DNA of 64,000 nucleotides, from NCBI RefSeq assembly GCF_033344935.1, contig NZ_JAWPMM010000001.1, positions 4,057,501 to 4,121,500 on the forward strand, given 5' to 3'. A program made the position numbers and the translations under genes. Below, in pieces: positions 44,448 through 54,928 of this stretch. Every line of letters begins with the position of its first letter. The first letter of the stretch is position 1. The notes below the pieces were generated by a model, which was not told the origin of the DNA, did not search any database, and saw nothing but the letters and a program-made list of their open reading frames with translations. The stretch is from Reichenbachiella sp. GTDB lineage: Bacteria > Bacteroidota > Bacteroidia > Cytophagales > Cyclobacteriaceae.

Positions 44448-45358
44448 CCTCGAGGATTTCCATATTGATGCCAGCCTATAATGCGGAAGCCTCGATCATA
44501 AGGGCAATTGATAGCATACTTTTACAGACCCATCAAAATTGGGAACTACTCGTGTTAGACGATTGCTCCACAGATCAGACGATGCGTCTTATTCAATCTG
44601 TAAATGACTCAAGAGTAAAGTTCTATTCGAATCCAAAAAATCTAGGTTATTTAAAAAGTTGCAATCTACTTTTTGAAAAATGTACAGGTGACTATATTAC
44701 GTTTCAAGACGCTGATGATTATTCTGATCCAAAAAGGATTGCCTTACAACTGGCTGAATTTTCTAAAGATAATGACCTTGCGCTATGCGGTACACAGATT
44801 TATTTGTTTGATAACAAATCTAGATCCGAAAGGAGATATCCTATGAAGGACACGGAATTGAAAAAAGAATTACCTCACAGCTTTCCGTTCTGTGGAGCTA
44901 CTATAATGATCAAACGTGAAATGTATGAAAAGTATGGGGGCTACCATGAGGCATTTGATCGCATAGGTTATGAAGACTATGAATGGGCAGGACGAATAAT
45001 TTTAGAAAATAAAGCAATAAACCTTCCTGACGCCGTCTATTACTATCAATATTCGGAAAATTCAATTACAAAAAACATTACGGCAGCCGAAAATTTCATC
45101 AGCTTTGAATTGGCTCAATACATGCTCTTCGAAGGCGTAAGCTCGAAAAAATTAATCGAAAAGAAAAAAGAACAGCTGCTTCTGCCTTTCAGGCAGGACC
45201 CATCACTGATGCATCGACGGAATTGTGATCTTCATGCATACAACAGAAACATTAACAAGCAGCGCCTGTCTGCATGGAATGCTTTTAGGATTAGACCTTA
45301 TTATCTGATCAATATAAAGTACCTGATCAGTGCACTACTCAAACCTAATTCCAAATGA
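44444..45358 (+). CDS. Glycosyltransferase family 2
   Basis: A 304-residue GT-A enzyme. Opening ISILMPAYNAEASIIRAIDSIL, then LLVLDDCSTDQT and the acceptor-metal motif DADD in DYITFQDADDYSDP (residues about 80-95). After it comes FCGATIMIKREMYEKYGGY and a tail without membrane segments. Overlaps neighbours by 4 bp on each side. Confidence 0.95.
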   Translation: MTSRISILMPAYNAEASIIRAIDSILLQTHQNWELLVLDDCSTDQTMRLIQSVNDSRVKFYSNPKNLGYLKSCNLLFEKCTGDYITFQDADDYSDPKRIALQLAEFSKDNDLALCGTQIYLFDNKSRSERRYPMKDTELKKELPHSFPFCGATIMIKREMYEKYGGYHEAFDRIGYEDYEWAGRIILENKAINLPDAVYYYQYSENSITKNITAAENFISFELAQYMLFEGVSSKKLIEKKKEQLLLPFRQDPSLMHRRNCDLHAYNRNINKQRLSAWNAFRIRPYYLINIKYLISALLKPNSK

Positions 45359-46593
45359 ACCAACTAGTTCTTTTGACAATCGAATTTCCATATGGAAAGG
45401 GAGAAAATTTTCTTGAAACCGAGATCAAATACTTGAGTGAAAAATTTGACGCCGTCTTCGTCATTCCCTCTAGAAACAACAACAACCCTACCCGACAATT
45501 GCCAAAAAATTGTCAATTACTGAACGATTTGAGTAAACTACCAAATGAAACTTTTTCCTTTAAAAAGTTTTTGAAATTTTGGAATCAAGCCTTAGTTGTA
45601 TATATCTATACACTTCTTTTTTCTGCCCATCGGGTAAAATATATAAAATATATCGGCAGCTTACTTCACCACCTATATAATGATATATCTAAGCTGGAAA
45701 CATTGGAAAACCTAGTGGAGAAGAAGCACCTCAAAGATGCCCTGTTCTACGACTACTGGATGCTAAATGATGGAATTTCACTAGCGATCTTAAAACGACA
45801 AAATAAAATTCGAAATCTAGTGTGCAGAGCGCATGGGTTTGACTTATATGACGATGTACATGTAGAGGGAGTCATTCCTTTTAGGGAGTACAAAGTAAAA
45901 TACTTTCAAAAAATATACTGCATTTCGGAGCACGGTCAAAATTATCTCAAATCGGTAATCACCCCAAAGCACGCGAAAAACAAAGTACTTAAAAGCTATT
46001 TAGGAGTTCCTGACCCAAATGAAATACTTGGAACAAATCAAAACAAACTTCCTCAAATAGTGTCCTGTTCGAGTATGACCGACAACAAATCTGTAGACCT
46101 CATTGCAAAAAGTATCTCCAAAATGAAAACTGGTTGTCAATGGATACATTTTGGAGATGGAATCAACATGAAAAAGGTGGCTAAATTAGTTGCAGAATTT
46201 CCACCACATATTTCTGTTGACCTTAAGGGTCATGTTCCCAATTCGCACCTATTAGGTTATTATAAAAAAAACTCCATCGACATATTTATATCCATGAGCA
46301 GAAGTGAAGGGTTGCCTGTATCTATGATGGAAGCCCAATCTTATGGCATACCTATAGTCGCTCCTCACGTAAATGGCATACCTGAAATAGTAAACCATAA
46401 GACTGGCATCTTAATCGGTGATCGTGCAACAACAGAAGAAGTAGCAAAAATTTTGGATGACATTCTCTCTAGAAAAATTCCCTTCAACAAGGATGAAGCA
46501 CGTCAACATTATTTAGATAATTTTAACGCAGACAGAAATTATACTGCTTTCGCAAATGACCTTTTGAAACATACAATCGCTAAAAATGAATAG
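45355..46593 (+). CDS. Glycosyltransferase, GT4 family
   Basis: A 412-residue GT-B enzyme. The C-terminal site is clear: ISMSRSEGLPVSMMEAQSYGIPIVAPHVNGIPEIV with the E-x7-E pair typical of GT4, and before it GCQWIHFGDG. The N-terminal part contains VCRAHGFDLYDD. It overlaps upstream by 4 bp and downstream by 8 bp. Confidence 0.94.
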   Translation: MNQLVLLTIEFPYGKGENFLETEIKYLSEKFDAVFVIPSRNNNNPTRQLPKNCQLLNDLSKLPNETFSFKKFLKFWNQALVVYIYTLLFSAHRVKYIKYIGSLLHHLYNDISKLETLENLVEKKHLKDALFYDYWMLNDGISLAILKRQNKIRNLVCRAHGFDLYDDVHVEGVIPFREYKVKYFQKIYCISEHGQNYLKSVITPKHAKNKVLKSYLGVPDPNEILGTNQNKLPQIVSCSSMTDNKSVDLIAKSISKMKTGCQWIHFGDGINMKKVAKLVAEFPPHISVDLKGHVPNSHLLGYYKKNSIDIFISMSRSEGLPVSMMEAQSYGIPIVAPHVNGIPEIVNHKTGILIGDRATTEEVAKILDDILSRKIPFNKDEARQHYLDNFNADRNYTAFANDLLKHTIAKNE

Positions 46594-47767
46594 TATAACT
46601 AAATGGTCTAAAGCAATTCGTTCACTATTACTTTCCATCAAATACCATCGGTGGAATAATAGATTAGCTCAGAAAAAGGATATTCTGGACAGACCTGGGT
46701 TATTAGAATTACATAAAAACAATATCCATTACTTTGGCAAAGATGAAGTCATCGAATTCAATAAAGAAAGTTTCCAATTTATTAATCGTTCTGAATCTAC
46801 TCAATGCGAATTTTTCAGTCGAATTCTTACCGAAAATGCATTAACCATTCCCAAACCATTCTATGTCCGCTTATCCAATAGCCATCTCGTTGGGCATTAC
46901 GCAGTAGTAGTTCAAGATGGTAAAATTTTATTGGAATCCACTTACAATACACTTTTCTACCTACGTAAAACTGGAGATGCTAAATATTTGATGAACCTTC
47001 GTTTGGCAAAAAAGAATGACCATCACTTCAAAAAGGCCATTTCGCTCGTCAACATATTAGATTCCAGTTACTTTTTTTGGTTAACTAATTTCCTCCCACA
47101 ACTTGAACCTCATTTACCTGAACTCTTAAAAGACACCAATTTTAAAATCATTGTAGCAAAAAAACCTAAACGTTTTCAAATCGAGACCTTGCACCACCTT
47201 GGTTTAGAAAAAAACTTATTTCAATGGGATAAGACTCATGCACATGTCGAACACCTTATCGTACCTTCGGTGTTGAATGCTCACATACCCTACGACCAAT
47301 ATCAGCTAATCCAATTATTATCTCCTAGGATGATTCATTGGCTGAGAAGTGCTTTTATAGTAAACAAGAAGGAGCCACTAAAAAACATCTACATTTCACG
47401 TGCCCAGTCCTACGGTCGTCAGTTGATCAATGAGGACAAACTACTTCCTTATCTAAAAAGCGCAGATTTTGAAAGGGTCTTTTTAGAAGACCTCTCATTT
47501 TCTGAGCAAGTGAGGCTTTTTGCCTCTGCCAATAATGTAATAGCCACACATGGAGCTGGACTTATCAATTTAATATTTTCGTCCAATGCCAACATTATAG
47601 AATTTTTTCCTGCTAAATGGACATTAAACCGAAGCAATATTTTTCAGCTATCCAATCACCTTGATCACAGGTACAAGTTCATCCTGCTCGATCCGGTCAA
47701 CAAACAGCTCGATATGAAAATAGCTATTGAGGACATGAAAGACATCATAAAAAAGCATGTTAGATAG
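46586..47767 (+). CDS. Glycosyltransferase family 61-like
   Basis: A 393-residue protein of the DUF563/GT61 type. The conserved signature is in residues about 265-350: KNIYISRAQSYGRQLINED, FERVFLEDLSFSEQVRLFASA and ATHGAGLINLIFS. It overlaps the previous gene by 8 bp. Other GT61 members transfer xylose or N-acetylglucosamine; the sugar here is unknown. Confidence 0.9.
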   Translation: MNSITKWSKAIRSLLLSIKYHRWNNRLAQKKDILDRPGLLELHKNNIHYFGKDEVIEFNKESFQFINRSESTQCEFFSRILTENALTIPKPFYVRLSNSHLVGHYAVVVQDGKILLESTYNTLFYLRKTGDAKYLMNLRLAKKNDHHFKKAISLVNILDSSYFFWLTNFLPQLEPHLPELLKDTNFKIIVAKKPKRFQIETLHHLGLEKNLFQWDKTHAHVEHLIVPSVLNAHIPYDQYQLIQLLSPRMIHWLRSAFIVNKKEPLKNIYISRAQSYGRQLINEDKLLPYLKSADFERVFLEDLSFSEQVRLFASANNVIATHGAGLINLIFSSNANIIEFFPAKWTLNRSNIFQLSNHLDHRYKFILLDPVNKQLDMKIAIEDMKDIIKKHVR

Positions 47768-47813
47768 ATGTAATTACAAAAAATTCGAACTATAAGATTC
47801 AATTATTGAAACG

Positions 47814-48575
47814 ATGAAGTCTATTATAAAAAAAATCTTTCGTCAAGAAACCTACGCTTACAAAAGCCTGTCCCGGGTATATCATATTCGGTCTTATTGG
47901 AAACCTACATATGCCCAAATTGACCAAATGTTGGAAAGGTATCTCGAAAACAAAGAAACAATACAATTTATCCAAATTGGCGCCAATGATGGAATCACAA
48001 ATGATCGCTTGAACCAATGGATCAGACGTGGTAATTGGCAAGGTATTTTAGTGGAACCAGTACCCTATATTTTCAAGCAACTCAAAAATAATTATTCAAA
48101 TCACAACAACCTTCAATTTGAAAACGCGGCTGTATCGCATGCAGATGGAACCATTTCCTTTTACAGTATAAACCCAAAAATGAAAGATCGTATTCCTAAC
48201 TTTGAAAGGATGGGTACACTTAATCGTGAGATTTTGGAAGCCATTGCAAAAAAAATTAATGAACCTGATATGATCTTAGAGCAAACCGTAGATTGTATTT
48301 CGTTTGCCTCCTTAAAAAAAAAGTACAACATTTCATTTTTGAATCTTCTTCTTATCGACACTGAGGGGTTTGATCATGAAATATTGAAAATGATCGATTT
48401 TAATTGTCTTACTCCCGAGGTTATCATATTTGAACATGTTAATATGAGTAATTCAAATTACAGGGAGAGCCTTAAAAAACTGAAGAAAAACAATTACAAA
48501 ATGTATCGGCTTGGGTTGGACACAATGGCGATTCAAAAACAACTGAACATTAAAAAAATTTCGCTTCGTCCATGA
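47814..48575 (+). CDS. FkbM family methyltransferase
   Basis: A 253-residue SAM-dependent methyltransferase. The SAM motif is FIQIGANDGITNDRL (residues about 49-63), followed by GILVEPVPYIFKQL and later LLLIDTEGFDHEILKMID, all diagnostic of FkbM. It would O-methylate a sugar in the polysaccharide. It begins 46 bp after the GT61-like gene and overlaps the next by 4 bp. Codon use is AT-rich as in its neighbours. Confidence 0.94.
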   Translation: MKSIIKKIFRQETYAYKSLSRVYHIRSYWKPTYAQIDQMLERYLENKETIQFIQIGANDGITNDRLNQWIRRGNWQGILVEPVPYIFKQLKNNYSNHNNLQFENAAVSHADGTISFYSINPKMKDRIPNFERMGTLNREILEAIAKKINEPDMILEQTVDCISFASLKKKYNISFLNLLLIDTEGFDHEILKMIDFNCLTPEVIIFEHVNMSNSNYRESLKKLKKNNYKMYRLGLDTMAIQKQLNIKKISLRP

Positions 48576-49681
48576 AATACTTAAGGAACAAAACAATCTT
48601 GATAATCTCCCCTGAAGCCTGGAGCCAGCTGCATGTCTCTAAACACCACTATGCGAAACATCTGACCTCACACAACACCGTTTACTTTTTAAATCCTCCT
48701 TCTGACCGTTTTAAAATCACATCTTCTGAGGAAAAAGGCTTGTATGTGATAGATAATAGTTCTCTTCGCGGCGTGCACTATTTGCCTCCTTTTCTATCTC
48801 AATATATTACTGCTTGGGAGATTAGTCAGTTGGAAAAAAAACTAAGCACAAAATTTCACATCATTTGGTCATTTGATCCTTCAAGATTGTTCAACCTCAA
48901 ACGGCTAAAACAAAAGCTAAGAATCGCTCATCTAGTTGACCTTAACCAAACTTATGAAAGAAACATACTACTGAAAACTGCCGACCTGGGACTCACCGTT
49001 ACGAATTCTATCAGCAAAAAACTATCTACGAACAAACTTATTGTGCATAACATAGGCCACGCCTGTGCTCAACATATATCGACTTCATCCTCACCCGACC
49101 CAAAAAAACTACCTGGAGTAAATAAGGTCAAAGCAATTTATATTGGGAATTTGATTAGGGATGCCGTTGATTGGGAGGTACTTTATCAAACTGCAAAAAA
49201 ATACCAAGAGGTAGATTTCATTTACTTTGGTTCTGATGAACGTGAAATTAAAAAATTAAACGAAAACAAGGACTTTCATTACCTATGGGAATGTTATCAA
49301 CTCACCAATACTCATTTTCCGGGTAGAATTGTTGCTAATCAAATTCCTCAGACCCTTCTATTAAGTAACATTCAGCTTATTGCCTTTAAAACATCGTTTC
49401 ATAAAGAACAAACCAATTCTCACAAAATATTAGAGTACATGCAATCTGGTCGAGTTACAGTGGCAACATATACAGAAGACTTTGACGGAAACGACGAATT
49501 GATGGTAATGTCTGAACACAATCACGAATATGTGTCATTGTTTAATAAGGTACTAACAAGCCTCGATCAATTCAACTCTGATGGACGAATGGCAAAAAGA
49601 AAAAAACTAGCTCAAGAAAACTCTTACGAGAAAAAAATAGAGTTAATCGACCATTTAATAGCCTCACATGTCAAAAAATAA
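48572..49681 (+). CDS. Glycosyltransferase, GT4-like (divergent)
   Basis: A 369-residue protein with GT-B-like layout: N-terminal domain with WSQLHVSKHHYAKHL, then VKAIYIGNLIRDAVDWEVLY and a C-terminal KTSFHKEQTNSHKILEYMQSG region including a Glu-rich nucleotide site. Similarity to known families is weak, so the exact class is unsure. It overlaps both neighbours (4 bp and 14 bp). Confidence 0.8.
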   Translation: MKYLRNKTILIISPEAWSQLHVSKHHYAKHLTSHNTVYFLNPPSDRFKITSSEEKGLYVIDNSSLRGVHYLPPFLSQYITAWEISQLEKKLSTKFHIIWSFDPSRLFNLKRLKQKLRIAHLVDLNQTYERNILLKTADLGLTVTNSISKKLSTNKLIVHNIGHACAQHISTSSSPDPKKLPGVNKVKAIYIGNLIRDAVDWEVLYQTAKKYQEVDFIYFGSDEREIKKLNENKDFHYLWECYQLTNTHFPGRIVANQIPQTLLLSNIQLIAFKTSFHKEQTNSHKILEYMQSGRVTVATYTEDFDGNDELMVMSEHNHEYVSLFNKVLTSLDQFNSDGRMAKRKKLAQENSYEKKIELIDHLIASHVKK

Positions 49682-50495
49682 TCAAATGGTCTCCATTATT
49701 ACTGCAGCATTCAACGCAAGTAAGTATGTATCTGAAACCATTGAATCAGTACTTCGCCAAGAATACACCAACTGGGAACTGATTGTAGTAGACAATAACA
49801 GTAATGATAATACGCTCCAAATTGTCAAATCATTTGCAGACAAAAGGATTATTGGAATCTCTGAATACAAGCAAGGAGTGGGACATGCCAGAAACGCAGG
49901 ACTCAAAATAATGAAAGGAAGTTTTTTTTGTTTTCTCGATGCAGACGATGTGATGCCTCCGACTGCACTTTCGTCTAGATTACAAATTTTCGAATCAAAT
50001 CCAAATCTCGACTTTGTAGATGGTCGAGTTCAATATGTAGATGAAGTACTAGTCCCTATTAATAAGAAATATACTCCATCTTTTATTGGCATGCCCTTCG
50101 ATCGTTTGTTGAAATTGGATTCGAGTTGTCTCTTTGGCAATACCTGGATGATCAAAAAAGATCCTACTGAAAATTACACCTTCCAAACGGATATGACCCA
50201 TGCAGAAGATTTATTTTTCTATCTCAGTATTAGTCGAGGCAAACAATATAGCTTTACCTCGGACACCGTGCTGCTCTATAGGCAGAGGGAGGGTTCGGCC
50301 ATGAGTGATATTCGAGGGCTAGAAAATGGATACATCAAACTCATCAAAAAAATAAAAATTCGACTTAATACCCCCTTTAAAACCTTGTTTTTACTCAAAT
50401 TGAAAATCGCCAAAATAATGTGCTTGTCCTTCTTGTTTCATGATCGTAATTTTGTAGCAGCAATCAAATCTCCAATCAGAATACTAAAGGCTTGA
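49668..50495 (+). CDS. Glycosyltransferase family 2
   Basis: A 275-residue GT-A enzyme. Opening VSIITAAFNASKYVSETIESVL, DNNSNDNT, and the DxD in GSFFCFLDADDVMPP (residues about 90). Overlaps the upstream gene by 14 bp and its TGA overlaps the following TTG start. Confidence 0.95.
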   Translation: MSKNNQMVSIITAAFNASKYVSETIESVLRQEYTNWELIVVDNNSNDNTLQIVKSFADKRIIGISEYKQGVGHARNAGLKIMKGSFFCFLDADDVMPPTALSSRLQIFESNPNLDFVDGRVQYVDEVLVPINKKYTPSFIGMPFDRLLKLDSSCLFGNTWMIKKDPTENYTFQTDMTHAEDLFFYLSISRGKQYSFTSDTVLLYRQREGSAMSDIRGLENGYIKLIKKIKIRLNTPFKTLFLLKLKIAKIMCLSFLFHDRNFVAAIKSPIRILKA

Positions 50496-51709
50496 AAAAA
50501 AACAGCATACTTGTTTTAATATATAATAGCTATAAAGATCCACTATTTCAGAACTTGCTTTTAAACTATATCAAGTCGCTTAGTGAAAAAAAAGATTTCC
50601 GATTTGACCTGATCACATTCGAGCAGACGGCATATGCAATGAGCAAAAGTGAAATGATCATTGAAAGTAAGAAGCTCAAGAAATGGAATATTCATTGGCA
50701 CCCACAGGTTTTTCATACGGGTCGTTTTTTATTATTTCAAAAGTTTATAGATCTACTCACAACACTATGGGTATTAACCAAGATCAAACTGAAATACCGC
50801 TCGACGCATATTTTTGCTTTTGCCAATGTGGCCGCTGCGTTGTCTTGGATGGCCAGCAGAATACTGAAGATGAAACTAGTTATTTATAGTTATGAGCCAC
50901 ACAGTGAATTTTTGGCAGAGCTGGGACATTGGAAACGGTCAAGTTTGAAATACAGATTACTTAGTTACTTAGAAAAACGTGCTGGCATAGACGCGTCACA
51001 TGTTATGACAGGAACCAAACATGGTGTAGAGCTGCTCAAGTCTTTTCGATCAAAAGCTACCATATTCCGAGCACCAACGGCTGTAGACCCGAATGAATTT
51101 TATTTCAGAGCTACAGCCCGAAAAACGCTCAGACAAAAGTTTAATTTAGATCAAAAGTTTGTGGTTCTATACATTGGCAAATTTGGTGATCTGTACTATG
51201 AACAAGAAGTCATCCATTTGTTTCAAGGCATACTTGATATCATTCCTAAGTCACACTTGATGATAGTGACAAGATTTAATCATGATAAGGTAAAAACTTG
51301 GCTTTCTTCAAGAAAAATCCCGCCTGAATCATATAGCCTTAATCAGGATATTGCGAATGAAGAGGTAAAAGAATATATATCTGCGGCAGATATAGGCATT
51401 AGTGCCGTTCCACCTTCATTATCTCAAAAATACAGGTCACCTACCAAGGTAGCTGAATATTTGCTATGTGGGCTTCCCTATATCACTTGCAAAGGCGTAT
51501 CAGAAGATGACGAAGTGGCTGAACAAGAAGGTGTTGGTATCGTAGTAGAAAAATTTTCCAGAACTGAAATTCGTTTTAAAAAGTCCGAATTATTGGCAAT
51601 TGCATCAACTGAAAAAGAGAAATTAGTTGCAAAGCACCGTTCAGTTGGTTTAGAATACAGATCAAAAAAAAAAATTGATGATTTGCTTTTTGAGATATTC
51701 ACAAAATAA
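50492..51709 (+). CDS. Glycosyltransferase, GT4-like
   Basis: A 405-residue GT-B protein. N-terminal SILVLIYNSYKDPLFQNLLLNY, KLVIYSYEPHSEF, and the C-terminal site VVLYIGKFGDLYYEQEVIHLF ... ISAVPPSLSQKYRSPTKVAEYLLCGLPYITC. There is no ATG near the N-terminus; TTG at 50492 overlaps the preceding TGA (TTGA), so a coupled TTG start is likely. Confidence 0.88.
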   Translation: MKKNSILVLIYNSYKDPLFQNLLLNYIKSLSEKKDFRFDLITFEQTAYAMSKSEMIIESKKLKKWNIHWHPQVFHTGRFLLFQKFIDLLTTLWVLTKIKLKYRSTHIFAFANVAAALSWMASRILKMKLVIYSYEPHSEFLAELGHWKRSSLKYRLLSYLEKRAGIDASHVMTGTKHGVELLKSFRSKATIFRAPTAVDPNEFYFRATARKTLRQKFNLDQKFVVLYIGKFGDLYYEQEVIHLFQGILDIIPKSHLMIVTRFNHDKVKTWLSSRKIPPESYSLNQDIANEEVKEYISAADIGISAVPPSLSQKYRSPTKVAEYLLCGLPYITCKGVSEDDEVAEQEGVGIVVEKFSRTEIRFKKSELLAIASTEKEKLVAKHRSVGLEYRSKKKIDDLLFEIFTK

Positions 51710-51719
51710 TTAAGCAAGG

Positions 51720-53108
51720 TTGAATCTGATTGAATCCATATCAAATATTTTTAAAGGCCTCAAAAGGAAAAATTCTCTAGTACAAAATATTAGCATTGTA
51801 TTTTCTGGAAACGTGTTTTCCATTCTATTACAACTAACTTTTGCACCAATATTAAGCCGTATTTTTAGCCCTCAAGCATATGGTGAATATGCATTATACA
51901 ACCTTATTATAAGCAACATTACTTTTTTCTCTGCTTTATCACTTCCTTCAGTTTATGTTCTCCCAAAAGAGGAATACAAATTTCTTGCTTTATCAAAAGT
52001 TGTTTTTTTAAACGCTATTGCAATTTCCATATTAAGTTTTTTCACCTATTTCTTATTCAAACCGTTATTTGATTTCGAAGTTTCTATAAAAGAAATTGTA
52101 GGGATCTTTGGAGTATTACTGATAACTATTATCAATACCACTCAATCGCATTGGAACATAAGGAAAAAAAGATTTCTTAAGAACACAAAAATGAGAGCTG
52201 CTTGTAGTTTTATTGGCAAGTCAGGAACTGCAGGAATTGGGAAGTATTTAGCCCCAAACGGATTTGGACTATTATCAGGTAATTTCATTTCAGGATTTTT
52301 GGCCCTTTTCCTCACACTCAAAAGACAACAACTCATTGTTTTATTCAGATACTACACTAGTAGTAATTGGAAGGAGTTGATCGCCACCTTAAAAGAAAAT
52401 GTAAATGTGATAAAGTACATTTTTCCCGCAAGATTAATCACCAAATTCTCCTCAGACCTGCCCATTATTGCGATTGGTGCACTAATGGGCGTCCAACAGT
52501 TAGGGCATTACACCTTTGCTCTGACATTTATTAATATGCCTATTCAATTGTTTGAAAATTCCATTTCCCCAGTAGTTTTTCAAAAAGCAAATGAATTATA
52601 CCTTACTTCCAGGACAGCGTTTGAGGATTTTTTCGTTAAGTCATTTAAGCACACGGTATTTATCAGTTTAGTTCCTTTGACGGTAATATCACTGATTGCA
52701 CCTAGTGTCTTTGAATTTGCCTTTGGAACAGAATGGAAGGACGCTGGCTATGTTGCTAGTTTACTCTCCACAAAGTATATTATTACTACAGTGCTTGCTC
52801 CCTATACAAGCTTTTGGAGAATTATGAAAAGGGAAAAAAGGCTTTTTGCACTTACTACAGCCTCGTTTATTTTCAGAAATGGCCCATTGCTTTTGCTTTT
52901 TTTAGATATAGGTTTCTTCAGATTCCTTTACATTTACTCCATAGTATCATCTATTGCTCCACTTATAAACCTTACAGATCTTATGTATTCTGTCTTACCT
53001 AGGAGGCGAGCCAGCAAAATTTGGACTATAACCATTCTATTGATCCTCTTGAGTTTTATAATTATTGGCCTAAATAGCTACCAAATTATTTTTGAAAATG
53101 TCAGATAA
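51720..53108 (+). CDS. Oligosaccharide flippase family protein (Wzx-type)
   Basis: A 462-residue MATE/PST-type membrane transporter with about 12 hydrophobic segments. The N-terminal segment [37 protein letters not shown] is typical of Wzx flippases. It should move the lipid-linked repeat unit across the inner membrane. The start is a TTG (51720) preceded by AAGG, 10 bp after the previous stop. The methyltransferase start lies within its last 11 bp. Confidence 0.92.
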   Translation: MNLIESISNIFKGLKRKNSLVQNISIVFSGNVFSILLQLTFAPILSRIFSPQAYGEYALYNLIISNITFFSALSLPSVYVLPKEEYKFLALSKVVFLNAIAISILSFFTYFLFKPLFDFEVSIKEIVGIFGVLLITIINTTQSHWNIRKKRFLKNTKMRAACSFIGKSGTAGIGKYLAPNGFGLLSGNFISGFLALFLTLKRQQLIVLFRYYTSSNWKELIATLKENVNVIKYIFPARLITKFSSDLPIIAIGALMGVQQLGHYTFALTFINMPIQLFENSISPVVFQKANELYLTSRTAFEDFFVKSFKHTVFISLVPLTVISLIAPSVFEFAFGTEWKDAGYVASLLSTKYIITTVLAPYTSFWRIMKREKRLFALTTASFIFRNGPLLLLFLDIGFFRFLYIYSIVSSIAPLINLTDLMYSVLPRRRASKIWTITILLILLSFIIIGLNSYQIIFENVR

Positions 53109-53823
53109 TAACAATTTCATGTTTAAGGACTTAGAGTCACAAGAATTTCTTATTCCAGAACGTCTAAGGTCATGGTGGAAGAACTATTTAACAAATCATA
53201 AAGCAAGGTATGAATTCACAATTCAAAACTTTATTTCTGATTCTCAAAGTGCAATCTTAGAGATTGGGAGTATTCCTTGTCATTTGTTATACATGCTAAA
53301 ACAACTTGGACATCAAGTTAAGGCTGTGGACCTAGCACCCGAGAGGTTATCTGAATTTATTGAAAAAAATGGATTAGATGTTAAGAAAGTTGATATTGAG
53401 CAAGAACAATTGCCTTTCCAGGACAACTCTTTTGATTTGATTCTGTTTGCAGAAGTACTTGAGCACTTGCGCATTAACCCCTTATTCTGTCTAAAAGAAA
53501 TTTATAGAGTTCTTAAACCAAATGGAAAGATAATTTTATCGACACCCAATATATCAATACTAAATAAAATCAATTTTATAAGAGGATTGGGCTATCAGGG
53601 GAATCCGGTAGAAGAGTTTTCTAAGCTCGAAAAAATCGGTCACATGGGACACATTCGTCTGTATGAAAAAAATGAAATTGAGCTGATGCTGACACATAAT
53701 GGCTTTGGACAATTTCAATCTTGCTATTTTGGCGGTTATCCAAAAGGTCTGTTGGCACAATTATTAAAGCCCGTTTACGGACAAAAACTCAAGTCTAAAA
53801 TTTTTATTAGTGCAAGTAAATAA
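53098..53823 (+). CDS. Class I SAM-dependent methyltransferase
   Basis: A 241-residue methyltransferase. Motif I is [16 protein letters not shown] (a slightly unusual glycine-poor loop), with AVDLAPERL, the [13 protein letters not shown] motif and the [14 protein letters not shown] post-motif. The open frame begins at TTG 53092; ATG at 53098 is used. It overlaps the flippase and the sulfotransferase-like gene (14 bp). Probable sugar methylation. Confidence 0.88.
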   Translation: MSDNNNFMFKDLESQEFLIPERLRSWWKNYLTNHKARYEFTIQNFISDSQSAILEIGSIPCHLLYMLKQLGHQVKAVDLAPERLSEFIEKNGLDVKKVDIEQEQLPFQDNSFDLILFAEVLEHLRINPLFCLKEIYRVLKPNGKIILSTPNISILNKINFIRGLGYQGNPVEEFSKLEKIGHMGHIRLYEKNEIELMLTHNGFGQFQSCYFGGYPKGLLAQLLKPVYGQKLKSKIFISASK

Positions 53824-54928
53824 AACCCTAGAAAAAGCAATAAGAATATTATTCCCCTTTTTACCAAAAAGGTTAAAGCATTATTTTCTAGAATTTTTGT
53901 GCAAAAGGAAAGGGAATGTCTTTTTTATAAAAAATACTGTTAACATAAGTGCTTTACCAAAAGGGATAAATTTTAAGAACATTATTTGGGGAGATAAAAC
54001 AACTATTAACAAAAACACTACAATCGAAAACAACAGACTTCTTATTTTGGAAGATGAAGCCACCATTCCTGCAAATTCGAAACTAACCAGTTCATACAAA
54101 CAGTCATTACCTCTAATTATTCCTAATACAAAGACTAAAAAGCGTTTTGAACAACTAAACTATCCAATAATAATTGTTCTAGGAACTGGCCGGTCAGGTA
54201 CAGAAAGTATTATTAAAACCCTAAACCAAAGTGATGACAATTTAGGATATCACGAACCCTTTGACGAACTAATTGCTTTGTCAACTTGTCTGTTACATAA
54301 AAAAATTAGTAGGGATCAGGCTAAAAACATTTTGTACCATGTGTTTAAAAATTTTGACCACCAAAATAAAAATGTAATCATTTCTGATCAAAAATTTGCC
54401 AACCTTATACCAATCCTCAATGAGTTATTTGTCAACATTAAGTTTTTATGGATCATCAGATGTCCAAGAGACTTTATTAAATCAAGCTATTCTAGAGGTT
54501 GGTTTTCTGACAAAGAATTTGGTTTTTCAGAAAACCCCAACACCCCAGAAACTTACTCTAGTTCCATTTACAGTAGTTTCCGCATAGACGGATCTAAGTG
54601 TAATGAGTTTACCGAAAAAGTTTGGATGAAAATGCACCCATTCGAAAAAAATTGCTGGTACTGGTACTTCTGGAATAAAACAATCGAAACTCATGTGAAG
54701 GTTCTTCCCCAAAACCGGTATCGAGTATTTGACCTGTATACATTAAATAAAAATGTAAATGAACTTAGTAACTTTATCGGAACCCCTAAATTTGAGTATA
54801 TAATTGCCAAATCAAATGTTGCGAATTACGAAAAAATCGACAATAATTGGCCGGATTCATGGTTACTATACCAAAAAAAATGGTGTGATGATTATTATCA
54901 ACATTTACAATTAAAATACGATCTGTGA
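53810..54928 (+). CDS. Sulfotransferase-like protein
   Basis: A 372-residue protein with a PAPS-binding P-loop-like motif [18 protein letters not shown] (residues about 120-137), then YHEPFDEL and the 3'-phosphate motif [20 protein letters not shown] (residues about 210-229). The first 115 residues are a basic, divergent region that may be a beta-rich extension. It would transfer sulfate to a sugar, consistent with a marine acidic polysaccharide. The GTG start and the 4-bp overlap (GTGA) with the next gene are notable. Confidence 0.85.
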   Translation: MQVNKTLEKAIRILFPFLPKRLKHYFLEFLCKRKGNVFFIKNTVNISALPKGINFKNIIWGDKTTINKNTTIENNRLLILEDEATIPANSKLTSSYKQSLPLIIPNTKTKKRFEQLNYPIIIVLGTGRSGTESIIKTLNQSDDNLGYHEPFDELIALSTCLLHKKISRDQAKNILYHVFKNFDHQNKNVIISDQKFANLIPILNELFVNIKFLWIIRCPRDFIKSSYSRGWFSDKEFGFSENPNTPETYSSSIYSSFRIDGSKCNEFTEKVWMKMHPFEKNCWYWYFWNKTIETHVKVLPQNRYRVFDLYTLNKNVNELSNFIGTPKFEYIIAKSNVANYEKIDNNWPDSWLLYQKKWCDDYYQHLQLKYDL

